64,000 bases of DNA from Megalonaias nervosa (Eukaryota > Mollusca > Bivalvia > Unionida > Unionidae): positions 1 to 64,000 of the forward strand of contig JAECUM010011143.1 in NCBI GenBank assembly GCA_016617855.1, written 5' to 3'. Shown here piece by piece: positions 24,329 to 33,540 of this stretch; the first letter of the stretch is position 1, and each line of letters opens with the position of its first letter. Both the position numbers and the translations under genes were made by a program. The notes under the pieces were generated by a model. It was not told the origin of the DNA and did not search any database. It saw nothing but the letters and a program-made list of their open reading frames with translations.

Positions 24329-24508
24329 ATGCCACAACGAAAAACAAAATCTTTGTTGAAAAAAAAGAAAACAACAAAACGCAATCGAACAAAACAAGGA
24401 GGATTTATTCCAATAGCTCCTCTGTTAGCAGGATTAGCGGGAAGTCTTCTTACAAATCTATTAGGAATCGGACGTGGAATGACTCTACCAGGGACCAGAC
24501 GCTATTGA
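24329..24508 (+). CDS. E1 small very basic protein (mu/pX-like), abuts protease
   Basis: 59 residues, starting at an ATG after TATAAAATAA. The first 25 residues are mostly Lys/Arg/Thr, then come QGGFIPIAPLLAGLAG and SLLTNLLGIGRG. Composition resembles adenovirus mu-type core peptides. Its stop overlaps the protease frame by four bases. The protease frame has no ATG of its own here, so the two may have been one protein, as in E2. Confidence 0.55.
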   Translation: MPQRKTKSLLKKKKTTKRNRTKQGGFIPIAPLLAGLAGSLLTNLLGIGRGMTLPGTRRY

Positions 24509-24937
24509 GCAATTTTGATATCATCGAAAAATTGAATGACGTTGTCGGATTTCGCGGAGTATTTTCCAAGGACGAACTCGATGACGTACCAGCAGGTGGT
24601 TCGTGCGTTGTAAATATAGAAAACTTCAATGATGGCTCCGGCACTCACTGGGTTGCTGTCTGCGATAATAATTATTTTGATTCGTTCGGACTTCCTCCGA
24701 GTGATCTTATAAAAAAAAAATATTTTTAAAAAATTTAAAAAAATAAATTATTCGTCTAATCAACTACAGCCGATTGGAACATCAGCTTATGGTTATTATT
24801 GTATAATGTTTGTCCGACAGATGTCCCGGAGTGAGAACTCCGGAGATCCTGATCTTTTAAAGTTTATTTTACAGTTTGACAAACAACCTTCTCACGCTAA
24901 TGATGAGACTGCAATTAATTTTTGTAAAGCTTACTAA
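24505..24937 (+). pseudogene. E1 adenain-like cysteine protease (frameshifted at A10)
   Basis: The open frame begins LSNFDIIEKLNDVVGFRGVF and carries the catalytic histidine block GSGTHWVAV and then YFDSFGLPP. At the A10 run 24711-24720 the frame closes. The remaining block, with QPIGTSAYGYYCIMF (catalytic Cys) and a Lys/Asp-rich tail, continues in another frame to 24937. It would mature capsid precursors. No ATG precedes the first block in frame, so the start is uncertain. Homologues are the C-terminal half of 38513-39415 and 57363-57760. Confidence 0.8.
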
Positions 24938-24967
24938 TAATTTTATCTAAACTTGTAAGTATATACA

Positions 24968-25156
24968 ATGTCAACATATTGTCTCAAATGTAAAACTAAA
25001 ACAGAAAATAAGGATGAGACGACGGAAAAAACAAAAAATAACAGATTAATGCTAAAAAGTATTTGTGTTGTTTGTGGTAGAAAGAAAAGTGTGTTTTTGA
25101 AATCGACAACAGGATCTGGAATGTGTCCCGACAGAGTTATATTGATTGATGATTAA
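24968..25156 (+). CDS. E1 zinc-ribbon protein (DUF5679-like)
   Basis: 62 residues with two Cys pairs, YCLKCKTKTE and ICVVCGRKKS, spaced as in the DUF5679 zinc-ribbon family. The last codons overlap the ATG of the PLA2-like gene. The order zinc ribbon, PLA2, integrase is kept in E2 (minus strand) and E3, which argues for a shared function or co-expression. The molecular role is unknown. Confidence 0.7.
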   Translation: MSTYCLKCKTKTENKDETTEKTKNNRLMLKSICVVCGRKKSVFLKSTTGSGMCPDRVILIDD

Positions 25157-25718
25157 TCTTATGAAACATAATAAAATAAAAATGAAATGCAATTGCGATT
25201 GTGACAAAGATCTTTGTATCGAACAAGATAAAATCGTCACATACTGTCAATCATGCAATCGCCGTGAGGTAATTGGCAGCGGAATTGACATTCACAAAAT
25301 TATTGGCAAATTACCAAAACCAAAAGGAGGCTGGACATTGCCAGGCCATAAATACACTGGACCTTATAATCCTCTTGATAAACAACTAGATGAAAATGAT
25401 AATCCGCTGCCAGGACAAGAACCTTATAATCAAGTTGATGCAATAGCAATGAGTCAGGATATCTGTTACCGGGACAACGAGCAAGATAAGGCTGGTTGTG
25501 ATAAAGTAATGTTAGACGAACTTCGTGATATGGAGCCAACAAATGTACGAGAACGTTTTGATAGAAGACTGGTACAGGGTTTTATTGGAGCAAAATATAA
25601 ATTAGGACTCGGAAAGGAATTGTATGACGATCTCGCAGCCGAACTACACAAACCTAAAAAAAAAAGTTTACGCGACGTAAAGTTGTCGCAAATGCCGTTG
25701 ATGATATCTGGGCGATAG
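25149..25718 (+). CDS. E1 PLA2-like domain protein, upstream half of a PLA2-integrase unit
   Basis: The ATG at 25149 overlaps the previous stop. A Cys-rich N-terminus (CNCDCDKDLC, CQSC) is followed by a phospholipase A2-like domain of the parvovirus VP1 type: LPGHKYTGPYNPL matches the calcium loop, then VDAIAMSQDICYRD at the catalytic helix. The usual His of the His-Asp pair is Gln here, so activity is doubtful. The frame ends at 25718. A shift at the A10 run 25656-25665 would lead into the integrase, which has no start of its own. In E3 both domains lie in one frame. Confidence 0.72.
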   Translation: MINLMKHNKIKMKCNCDCDKDLCIEQDKIVTYCQSCNRREVIGSGIDIHKIIGKLPKPKGGWTLPGHKYTGPYNPLDKQLDENDNPLPGQEPYNQVDAIAMSQDICYRDNEQDKAGCDKVMLDELRDMEPTNVRERFDRRLVQGFIGAKYKLGLGKELYDDLAAELHKPKKKSLRDVKLSQMPLMISGR

Positions 25719-26512
25719 ATTTAGTAGATGTGTCAAATCTAGCTCAGTTTAATGATAATAAGAAATACTTGTTTAACGTTGTAGATGTTTTTAGCAAATA
25801 TGCTTTTAGTGTTCCAGTTTTAGACAAGACAGGAACGTCAATAACTGATGCGTTAAAACAAATAATAACAAGTACAGAAAGAAAACCAAATAAAATCTGG
25901 ACCGATCACGGAGCAGAATTTTTTAATAAAAAGTTTGAACAGTTTCTAGAACAAAATAACATTAAAAAATATGTTACAGGGAATGAGGGAAAAAGTGTTG
26001 TAGTAGAGCGATTTAATCGCACGCTAAACGAAAAAATACACAAGTATTTGACAGCTAAAAATACCAATAAATATATTGACAATTTACAAAACATTGTTGA
26101 CGAATATAATAACACGAAACACCGAACCACTAAACTATCGCCAAACGACGCAATCAAAAATCCGATTCTTGCAAATGAAAACATGTATCGCAGACATAAA
26201 TTTGAGGTAGGTGATCGGGTTCGGATTTCTTTGACTAAAAAAACATTTGAAAAAGGATTTACTCCAAACTGGACTGAAGAAGTGTTTGTAGTTGATAAAG
26301 TACTTTTAACAATACCTGTAACATACGCGCTAAAAGATTTATTAGGTGAACCGATCATTGGTAGTTTTTATGAACAAGAACTTCAGAAAACTGAGCAAGA
26401 TGTTTTCGTTATCGAAAAAGTGATTAGGAGAAAAGGCGATAAAAGTTTAGTCAAGTGGCGTGGATATAGTGATAAATTTAATAGCTGGGTACCAACTAAG
26501 TCGATCCAATAA
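25658..26512 (+). CDS. E1 rve-family integrase with C-terminal chromodomain
   Basis: The DDE acidic residues are seen in WAIDLVD, WTDHGAEF and VVERFNRTLNEK. A C-terminal chromodomain-like stretch, IRRKGDKSLVKWRGY and FNSWVP, may guide insertion. The frame is closed by a TAA at 25655-25657, and the first in-frame ATG lies beyond the catalytic core. The annotated-looking start at 25730 is GTG and would omit the first catalytic Asp. Expression must therefore come from the upstream PLA2 frame by a -1 shift at A10, or the sequence has lost one A. The 3' end overlaps the minus-strand gene at 26496. Confidence 0.85.
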   Translation, partial: KKKFTRRKVVANAVDDIWAIDLVDVSNLAQFNDNKKYLFNVVDVFSKYAFSVPVLDKTGTSITDALKQIITSTERKPNKIWTDHGAEFFNKKFEQFLEQNNIKKYVTGNEGKSVVVERFNRTLNEKIHKYLTAKNTNKYIDNLQNIVDEYNNTKHRTTKLSPNDAIKNPILANENMYRRHKFEVGDRVRISLTKKTFEKGFTPNWTEEVFVVDKVLLTIPVTYALKDLLGEPIIGSFYEQELQKTEQDVFVIEKVIRRKGDKSLVKWRGYSDKFNSWVPTKSIQ

Positions 26513-27005
26513 CGTTATTATAAATTTGTTCGTATTTCACAAGCACAGATTTACATTTGATAGTTTTACATAACGAAATTAAATGTAATTTTCTTTCATT
26601 ATCGACTGGCATTAAATTAAATATCTTAGCGAAAATAAAATCGTATTTTATGCTCCTTCGTTGGCCAGTTATTTTTAGATTTAAAAACGGCCTGATAAGC
26701 TGCCAAAATATCTGTTGTTCGGCAACAGTAAAGTTAAATTTTATTATTTTTTTGGCAATGTGATACTTAACATTATATCGTCCAGTTGTTGGTCTGCTGT
26801 AATTTTTTCTGTCAGCGACAGCGACTATTTCATCATCGTCATCATTATTATTGTACAAAATATCATCTTCGCTATAACTAGCAGATTTGTCTATTATATC
26901 GGTAGTGATTTTAACATTGTCTGCGACTTTATCGCCAGTGATTTTAACATTGTCTGCGATTGTATCTTCCGCATATATTTCAGCAAGTCGTTTCATCAAG
27001 TTCAT
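26496..27005 (-). CDS. E1 possible VLTF3-like late transcription factor
   Basis: 169 residues. The N-terminus has a 12-residue tandem repeat (ADNVKITGDKV, ADNVKITTDII) and an acidic DDDDE patch. The C-terminal 90 residues include GQRRSIKYDFIFAKIFNLM. This resembles the 'nYdfil.ki.eli' block of poxvirus VLTF3 homologues, a gene seen in some Polinton and giant-virus relatives. The match is weak, and the usual upstream block of that family is not evident. An alternative is an element-specific regulator. It converges on the integrase with a 17-base overlap. Confidence 0.35.
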   Translation of the reverse strand: MNLMKRLAEIYAEDTIADNVKITGDKVADNVKITTDIIDKSASYSEDDILYNNNDDDDEIVAVADRKNYSRPTTGRYNVKYHIAKKIIKFNFTVAEQQIFWQLIRPFLNLKITGQRRSIKYDFIFAKIFNLMPVDNERKLHLISLCKTIKCKSVLVKYEQIYNNVIGST

Positions 27006-27043
27006 ATTATAATATACTTTTATCTATTTTATTGTTATAAGAT

Positions 27044-27325
27044 ATGACTGACGAGATAAAATATCATCAAAAAGTTAATATATTAAATTACAAGGAACTA
27101 GCCGAAGCAGTTCGAAAATGTCTGTTGGGTTATAGTTCGTATTCCGTTGACGTTATTGTGATACCTGGCGAAAATGATAGGATACTGCTAACAGCAGCAG
27201 AAAAAAATAAACTTAATGAAAATGCTTTTATAACATTAAAATTTGATCGCGATGATATTATGGCATTTACACATAGCTGTCTTACTAAGACAGAATTACG
27301 AAATATCATTAATCATCATATCTGA
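27044..27325 (+). CDS. E1 unrecognised small protein
   Basis: 93 residues, starting at an ATG after TATAAGAT. It has mixed alpha/beta composition, with VDVIVIPGENDRILL in the middle and a helical end LTKTELRNIINHHI. No domain is recognised. It is divergent from the gene at 26496-27005 and convergent with the HNH gene, overlapping it by 17 bases. No counterpart was found in E2 or E3. Confidence 0.5.
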   Translation: MTDEIKYHQKVNILNYKELAEAVRKCLLGYSSYSVDVIVIPGENDRILLTAAEKNKLNENAFITLKFDRDDIMAFTHSCLTKTELRNIINHHI

Positions 27326-28133
27326 AACTAAATCTATCAAAAGTTGACATTGAAGTTGCTGATTTAGTTCTGCCGTCGGCGACGTCTATTACTCTCTGTG
27401 AATGAATTTTAAGATGCTTTGCTGCATCTGATATTGATTTAAATTTCATTTCTTCTCCAGTTTCTAAATTTACTGAAATAACTGATCTTCTGGGGTTTCT
27501 GAAATTATTACCGTCAGAACTGGATCCACGTCGGGTGTTTTCTTCTGGTGTAACTAGATCTAAATTTTCTAAACGATTATCAGTTTTAATTTTGTTAATA
27601 TGGTCGATAAATAAATTATCTGGAATAACGCCGTTAAATGTTTCGTACACAAATCTATGTGATAGATAAGTAACTTTATTAGTCAGTGTTCCTCTGACAG
27701 TTACCATGAGATACCTCATATTACTCATATAACCAACAACGTTTTTTGTTTTTACATGTCGTATAATTCCTTTGTCATTCGCCTCGTATAAATCAAATTT
27801 TGGGTGGCGTTGAAATTCATCTTGTAAAGATAGGTTTTCAATATTGTCATCAGTAATCGAGCCATTTACTCTATAGACTCTTTGTCCTTCTGGAATATCA
27901 TCGCAGAACAAAGTATAAATAAAATCTTTTCTAAACATTTCCGTTCTCTCAGCATTATCTCCCTTTACACTAATCTTATAACCCGCTGGTGTTGGTTTTC
28001 CTATAGATTTTCCAGATTTTATGTTAATAACCGAACCAAGTGCATTTCCAGCGTAAAAGTTATACTTCGGATGAACATGATATTCTTCTTGCTCCTCTGC
28101 TGTCAATCGAATGTATCTCAGATTTTGTGTCAT
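27309..28133 (-). CDS. E1 HNH endonuclease with NUMOD-type repeats
   Basis: 274 residues, intact. Two NUMOD4-like beta blocks, HPKYNFYAGNALGSVINI and HPKFDLYEANDKGIIRHV, form an internal duplication. An HNH core follows: LSHRFVYETFNG, IDHINKIKTDNRLENL. A NUMOD1-type helix-turn-helix with SISDAAKHLKIHSQRV closes the protein. This architecture is that of free-standing homing endonucleases of phages and giant viruses. It lies between the integrase and polymerase genes, divergent from the polymerase. It may have spread between elements; a shorter, broken relative is at 44517-45033. Confidence 0.8.
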   Translation of the reverse strand: MTQNLRYIRLTAEEQEEYHVHPKYNFYAGNALGSVINIKSGKSIGKPTPAGYKISVKGDNAERTEMFRKDFIYTLFCDDIPEGQRVYRVNGSITDDNIENLSLQDEFQRHPKFDLYEANDKGIIRHVKTKNVVGYMSNMRYLMVTVRGTLTNKVTYLSHRFVYETFNGVIPDNLFIDHINKIKTDNRLENLDLVTPEENTRRGSSSDGNNFRNPRRSVISVNLETGEEMKFKSISDAAKHLKIHSQRVIDVADGRTKSATSMSTFDRFSFRYDD

Positions 28134-28238
28134 TATACTATAAGGATTTTATATCTCTAATTGTTTGTTCAGCTGGCGTGCAGTGAGTTATCGATCGAAC
28201 AATCAATTAAACATATAATATTACACTATTATATAGCA

Positions 28239-31200
28239 ATGCTGAAATTACGTGATATAGCCAAGAAGAGTCTTATGGGAGAACCTGAAAAAATAGCGAC
28301 TGCCTTTACAGGATTCGACAACAGTTATCGGTTTGATAAACAAATCGTACTGGTAAATTTTACTGCAACAAATCTTTACCACCTGCTAGAGCCAACTGTA
28401 AAACGTGAACTTGAAAAACATAAGGGTCTAAGAATATTAGTGCAATATCACGTTATATTTTCAAAGCTACTCGTGACAGAGGAATTGACTGACAAGGAAA
28501 TCGCAGACCCTTATATTAATGCAAAATCAAGGCGTGTTTTGCTTGGGACTGATCTTTTGTCACTAGCTAATGAAATACACCAAGAAATTTGGAAAAAGAT
28601 AGAAGAATTTACCGAATCGGGTTCGGGTTGGAAGTTTGAAATGATCAAGGAAATTTTATTTCACACAATGAAATATAACGTGTTACGCGGTAGTTCGTAT
28701 ATTGATTTGCCACCAAAAATAAAAAATAAAAAATGCTGTGTAAACGTTAAAAACCTCGATAACAGATGTTTCCAGTGGGCTATTCTTTCCGCGCTATTTC
28801 CAACAGAAAAAGACGCTGGTCGTGTTGAGAAGTATATTAGTCACGTGTCAAGATTAAATTTTAAGGGTATTGACTTTCCAGTGGCAGAAAATCAAATACC
28901 AAAGTTTGAAAAGCAAAATAATGTTTCGATTAACGTTTTCGGACTAGATGAAAAAGAAAACGTCTATCCTAGGTATATTTCAGAAAAAGCTTCACAATCG
29001 ACTATAAACTTACTGTTCTACAAGAATCATTACGTTTGGATCAAAAACTTTAATGGACTAGTTGGCGGACAGTATAATAAACGAAAGAAGAAAACGTTCT
29101 TTTGTTATCGCTGCTTGCACGGCTGTAATGACAATGAAAAATTACAAAATCATTTGCAGTACTGTAGTGACGTACAACGAATAAATATGCCGTCCAAAGA
29201 AAATAGTTTATTACAGTTTGTCAATCACAATCACAAACTGAAAATTCCTTTCGTCATATACGCTGATTTCGAATGCCTACTTCAACCTGTGCTTGGCGCA
29301 GAAAATAATCCTGACCAATCGAGTACAAGAAAAACTCAAAATCATGTTCCGTGCGGAGTAGCGTATAAGATAGTTTGTTGCGTTGATTCGAGATTATCTA
29401 AACCAATTAAATTATATCGCGGTAAAAATCCAGCTGTCTGGCTTCTCAAGCGGTTGATTAGCGAAGTTGATAATATATTTTATCGTTTGAAAAGAGTAAC
29501 TCCAATGATAAAACTGACACCTCAACAAGAATCTGATTATGAGCAAGCAGAAATTTGTCATATTTGTGAAAAAGCTTTTGATGATAACAAAAAGTACGTG
29601 ACCATTGTCATTTGACCGGACAGTATCGTGGAGCGGCTCATGATCAATGTAATTTAAAATTTCATGCTCCAGATTTTATTCCAGTTATTCTTCACAACTT
29701 TCGAGGATATGATAGCCACATTATCGTAGAAGCTTTTGGTGATCCTGACGTAAATTCTCGCTTAAAACTCGATAACGTAATCAAATGCATTCCAAATAAT
29801 TTTGAAAAGTATATGTCAGTTACGCTAGGTAAGTTGCGTTTTATTGACAGCCTACAATTTATGGCGGCATCATTGGATGAGCTGGTAAAAGGTTGTAGCG
29901 AGTTTGATAACCTACGGGACTGTTTTGGAGATAAATATAATCTACTGACTAAAAAAGGAGTATTTCCGTACGAGTATCTCGATGATTGGAGTAAATTTGA
30001 TGAAACTTCGCTACCTGACAAGGACAAATTTTACTCACAACTTAAAAATGAAAATATAACCGATGATGATTACAAATATGCACAAGATATCTGGAAAGAA
30101 TTTGATTGTAAGACGTTTGGAGATTATCATGATTTGTATCTAAAAACTGACGTGTTATTGCTGGCGGACGTATTTGAAAGTTTTCGAAAAGTGAGCTATA
30201 ACAATTATGGACTAGATCCTTGTTGGTATTATTCTGCTCCCGGGCTGTCGTGGGACGCTCTGTTAAAGTTTAGTAAAGTAAGGTTAGAATTACTGACTGA
30301 CGTTGATATGTTCAATTATATCGAAAAAGGTATCCGAGGCGGTATTAGCGTGATAACGAAGAAATATGCTGAAGCAAACAACAAGTACCTAAAAAAGTAC
30401 GATCCCAAGCTTCCTTCGAAGTATATAGTTTATCTAGATTGCAATAATTTGTACGGGTATTCGATGGCAGAACCAATGCCTTTTGGTGGATTTCGTTGGA
30501 TCACGGCCGATCGATTTCTATTGGAAACAGAAAAAAAAGATACCCAACGATGTCTCGTATTTCGTTGAAGTTGATCTCGATTATCCTATTTCGCTTCACA
30601 ATCTACATAACGATTATCCTTTCTGTGCGGAATCGATGATAATAGATTATAGTTTATTATCTGAAGAACAACAAGCAATAGCATCACCAAGACAAAATTC
30701 TATGGTAAAAAAATTAGTACCAAATTTGTTTAATAAACGTAATTATGTTTTGCATTACAAAGTTTTAAAACAAGCAGTAGATGCTGGTCTTGTGCTGAGA
30801 AAAGTTCATCGTGTACTAAAATTTAATCAATCGCCGTGGATGAAAGGTTATATTAACTCAAACACTTCAAGAAGAGCTGCAGCAAAAACTGATTTTGAAA
30901 AAAACTTCTTTAAGCTCATGAACAATTCCGTTTTTGGTAAGACGATGGAAAATATTAGGAAACGCGTAAATATCGAGCTAGTTAATGATATCAATCGCAG
31001 AAACAAACTTGTGTCAGACGATGATTTTGTTAGCATGAAAATTTTTAATGAAAATCTTGTTGCAATACAAAGAAGAAAAACAAATCTAAAACTAAACAAG
31101 CCAATTTACGTTGGAGCTTCCGTGTTAGATTTATCGAAATGGCTCATGTACGATTTTCATTACAATTTTGTTAAAAATCAGTGGCCGTCAAGTAGACTAT

Positions 31201-31706
31201 TGTTTACTGATACCGATTCGCTCGTGTACGAAATCGAATGTGAGGACGTCTATCAGGATATATATGATAATCGACATCTGTTTGATCTTTCCGATTACCC
31301 TCATGACAGTAAATTTCATGACGATACAAATAAAAAGGTTATTGGTAAGTTCAAAGATGAAATGAACTCGAGCACCATCAAATATTTTATTGGATTACGC
31401 AGTAAAATGTACGCGGTATTGTTAGACAATAATAAAATAACGAAAAAGGCAAAAGGTCTGCCTCGCGATTTTGTTAAAAAGTTTATGAAATTTGATGATT
31501 ACAAGTACGCGCTTGATGGCGGAGTTAGTTTTATAAGAGCGATGGCTATTCGGACAATTCATCATAAACTCGAAACAGATGTCATTATCAAACGCGGATT
31601 GAGTAATTTTGATGACAAACGTTATTGTGAAAACGGAGTAGATACATTTGCACTTGGTTATTGTTTTGATGATAGATCTATACTCGATATTATATTCGAT
31701 GACTAA
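28239..31706 (+). pseudogene. E1 protein-primed family B DNA polymerase (two frameshifts)
   Basis: About 1,155 codons from the ATG at 28239 (TATATAGCA context); the frame is open further upstream without an ATG. The N-terminus has NLDNRCFQWAILSAL, a Cys-His zinc-finger-like CYRCLHGC block, then exonuclease motif I YADFEC near 29258. NFRGYDSH and motif A LDCNNLYG near 30432 follow, then motif B NNSVFGKT near 30920 and motif C TDTDSL near 31207. The frame is broken near 29599 and at the A8 run 30531-30538. It replicates the element by protein priming. Homologous sequence is found in E3 only as a fragment at 51307-52190. Confidence 0.88.
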
Positions 31707-31737
31707 GGTATGAAATTTTATCTAAACTTTAGAAATA

Positions 31738-32190
31738 ATGTTTGAAAATTTGACAGTCACAAACAGTTACAATAGCAAGATCAAATATCTAATGATGAAC
31801 GGCAAACAGTTGACAGTTGAAATTAATAATGAAACATCAGGTATATGTTTTACCGCAGTTCGTGACAAGCTAAAACTTTCTCTTACCAGATCTGATGACA
31901 GCGAGTATTTCAATTACCTCGAACAATTGAGTCAGAAGTTGTTAGAGGAATTTAAAAACCTTCACAATCCGATCAGCCAACAAAAATATACTAAACTTAC
32001 AATCGATCTTGATAGATCAAAAGTATATTTTATCGACAAAAAATATCCTCTTAACAAACCACAAATAAAAGATTTATTTGAGTCTCGTCGCTGTGTGAGC
32101 GGTAAAGTAAAGTTTAGTCTCTACTATCGTGATGATGAAATATTTCTAATATCAACAGTAGAAACATTGATAATTGGTGATGAGGTATAA
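31738..32190 (+). CDS. E1 small protein downstream of polymerase, unrecognised
   Basis: 150 residues, intact, ATG after AGAAATA. Beta-rich at both ends with a central helix, YLEQLSQKLLEEFKNL, and a strand pair LDRSKVYFIDKKYP. It has no cysteine cluster or signal. Being last before the right TIR and next to the polymerase, it could be a replication accessory such as a single-strand-binding protein, but no motif proves this. No counterpart was seen in E2 or E3. Confidence 0.5.
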   Translation: MFENLTVTNSYNSKIKYLMMNGKQLTVEINNETSGICFTAVRDKLKLSLTRSDDSEYFNYLEQLSQKLLEEFKNLHNPISQQKYTKLTIDLDRSKVYFIDKKYPLNKPQIKDLFESRRCVSGKVKFSLYYRDDEIFLISTVETLIIGDEV

Positions 32191-32794
32191 AATAATGCCA
32201 CTTACCTGATCTCGCCCGGTGAAGACGTCCTCTTGAAAGTGCCTCAGAAGGAAATTTTACCTGCCTTATATACTGCTGTTCTAGACAATCACGTGATTGA
32301 GATTCTGGAAAATTCCCAATCTTCTACCTGATTCTAGAAAATCACGTGATTGAGTATTATAGAATCCCCAATCTTCTACCTGATTCTAGAAAATCACGTG
32401 ATTGAGTTTAACACATCACCGCATGACGTGACTAAGCAGTTACCTGGCTCGGTTTCTATAGAGATATTGATTTTTTATACTACTTGCATAAGGCTAGGTA
32501 ACATCTGTTAGGTACCTGGCTCGGTTTCTATGGAGATATTGATTTTTTATACTACATTACAAAAGGCTAGGCAGGCTAGGCAACATCTGTTAGGTACACA
32601 TGTAATATATTAGTGTAAAAAGTATAGGATTATATCTGCGTTAGAATCGGCCTCTTGGTTTTGAGAAAAATAAAAAAAAATCGTTTGGGGTGGGAGTTTT
32701 AGGGTCTCTGAGAAAGTAATTTGTATTTGTTCTGAGAGTGGGGAGGGGGGTGGAGAGAGGTCTTGCGCTAGAATCGGCCTCTATCCTTACTACT
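32191..32794 (-). repeat. E1 right terminal inverted repeat
   Basis: It is the reverse complement of 17203-17724 with few differences. It carries an additional ~80-bp partial duplication at about 32512-32597, repeating 'acctggctcggtttctat' and 'tattgattttttatacta'. It ends with CCTTACTACT at 32794, next to the target duplication. Confidence 0.93.
32200..32272 (-). promoter_or_regulatory. Inward TATA box and CAG|GTAAGT donor in right TIR
   Basis: On the minus strand TATATAA lies at 32266-32272. Further inward is CAGGTAAGT (GTAAGT at 32200-32205), a perfect 5' splice-site consensus and the mirror of the left TIR. A transcript starting here would run antisense to the last gene and towards the polymerase. 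Confidence 0.45.
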
Positions 32795-32799
32795 ACGGG
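32795..32799. repeat. Target site duplication of E1, right copy
   Basis: ACGGG directly follows the CCTTACTACT terminus and matches 17198-17202. Confidence 0.75.
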
Positions 32800-33269
32800 T
32801 AATAGAAACAGCCAGTGATTAAAAAAACCTGTCTGTCCAACGCGAGTTGCGAAGTTTCACACCTGGGTGTAAACACCAGCCCACCTTATGTCGGAAAGGG
32901 CAGACTGCCTGCCAGATTTGGCATTTTTTCGGACCATCTCGACTATGTCTACGAGATAAAATATGCTTCGTATGAATGTCGTCGCTGTTATTTACCTTAA
33001 AAATCGTACATTTCGTTCGCCAGAAAATTTTTGCAAAGAATAAAGTGCAGTTTTTATGGACAATCTCAACTATTTTTGCAACTGGATTAGTTGCGAATAA
33101 AAAATAGTTCGATGTACTCGCAACTTCTCATTCAATCAAAGGTGGTTCTAGTGGCAGCTAACAGTAGCTATCAGGATCCATTCGAAGTAATATCAATTGA
33201 ATTGATCGTGAAGTTAAAAATGGTATGTCGTATGCTCTCGCAAACGGAATATTCTAGGCAATTTCTGTC

Positions 33270-33540
33270 GCATTCTGCATAATAATAATAATCACAGTAA
33301 TAATAATGCAAATAGGGCTTGTTACGAATCACGAGGACGTGACAATGACCAATTACCTCAAAATAGGCAACGTGAAAAATATCTTGACCTCTACAGACAA
33401 ACTGTGGAAGAAGACAATGTTCCAGGAGCTAAATTATCATTCAGTCTGAGAGAATGTCATTCTGCTTTACAAATGAAAAGATGTTTACAATGCCAACTTA
33501 CTACAAGTGGAAATCGAAGTAAATTTCTATTCTTTATTTG
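33270..33540 (+). other. Possible orphan host exon
   Basis: An open frame of about 88 codons without ATG begins in an Asn-coding AAT tract. It contains RACYESRGRDNDQLP, REKYLDLYRQTVEEDNVPG and SLRECHSALQMKRC, with a GTAAAT donor-like word soon after. Composition looks like protein, but no family is recognised. It may be an exon, or part of an old unrecognised element. Confidence 0.22.

Larger units (their letters stand above)
17203..32794 (+). mobile_element. E1: Maverick/Polinton (adintovirus-like) element
   Basis: A complete element of 15,592 bp with long TIRs beginning AGTAGTAAGG, a 5-bp target duplication and a full Polinton gene set: integrase, family B polymerase, packaging ATPase, protease, double-jelly-roll major capsid and penton, plus fibre, PLA2-like, zinc-ribbon and HNH genes. 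Coding density is high, introns are absent and the GC content is lower than in the flanks. Most long genes are open, and the breaks are single-base shifts mostly at A-runs. This suggests either recent integration or uncorrected sequence errors. Confidence 0.93.

Noticed and set aside
25728..25733. Integrase starting at the GTG/ATG words near 25728-25732
   Set aside because: The ATG is out of frame, and the GTG start would remove the first catalytic Asp of WAIDLVD.
25906..26358. 150-codon ORF opposite the integrase
   Set aside because: Shadow of the integrase catalytic core. No independent motifs or conserved start.
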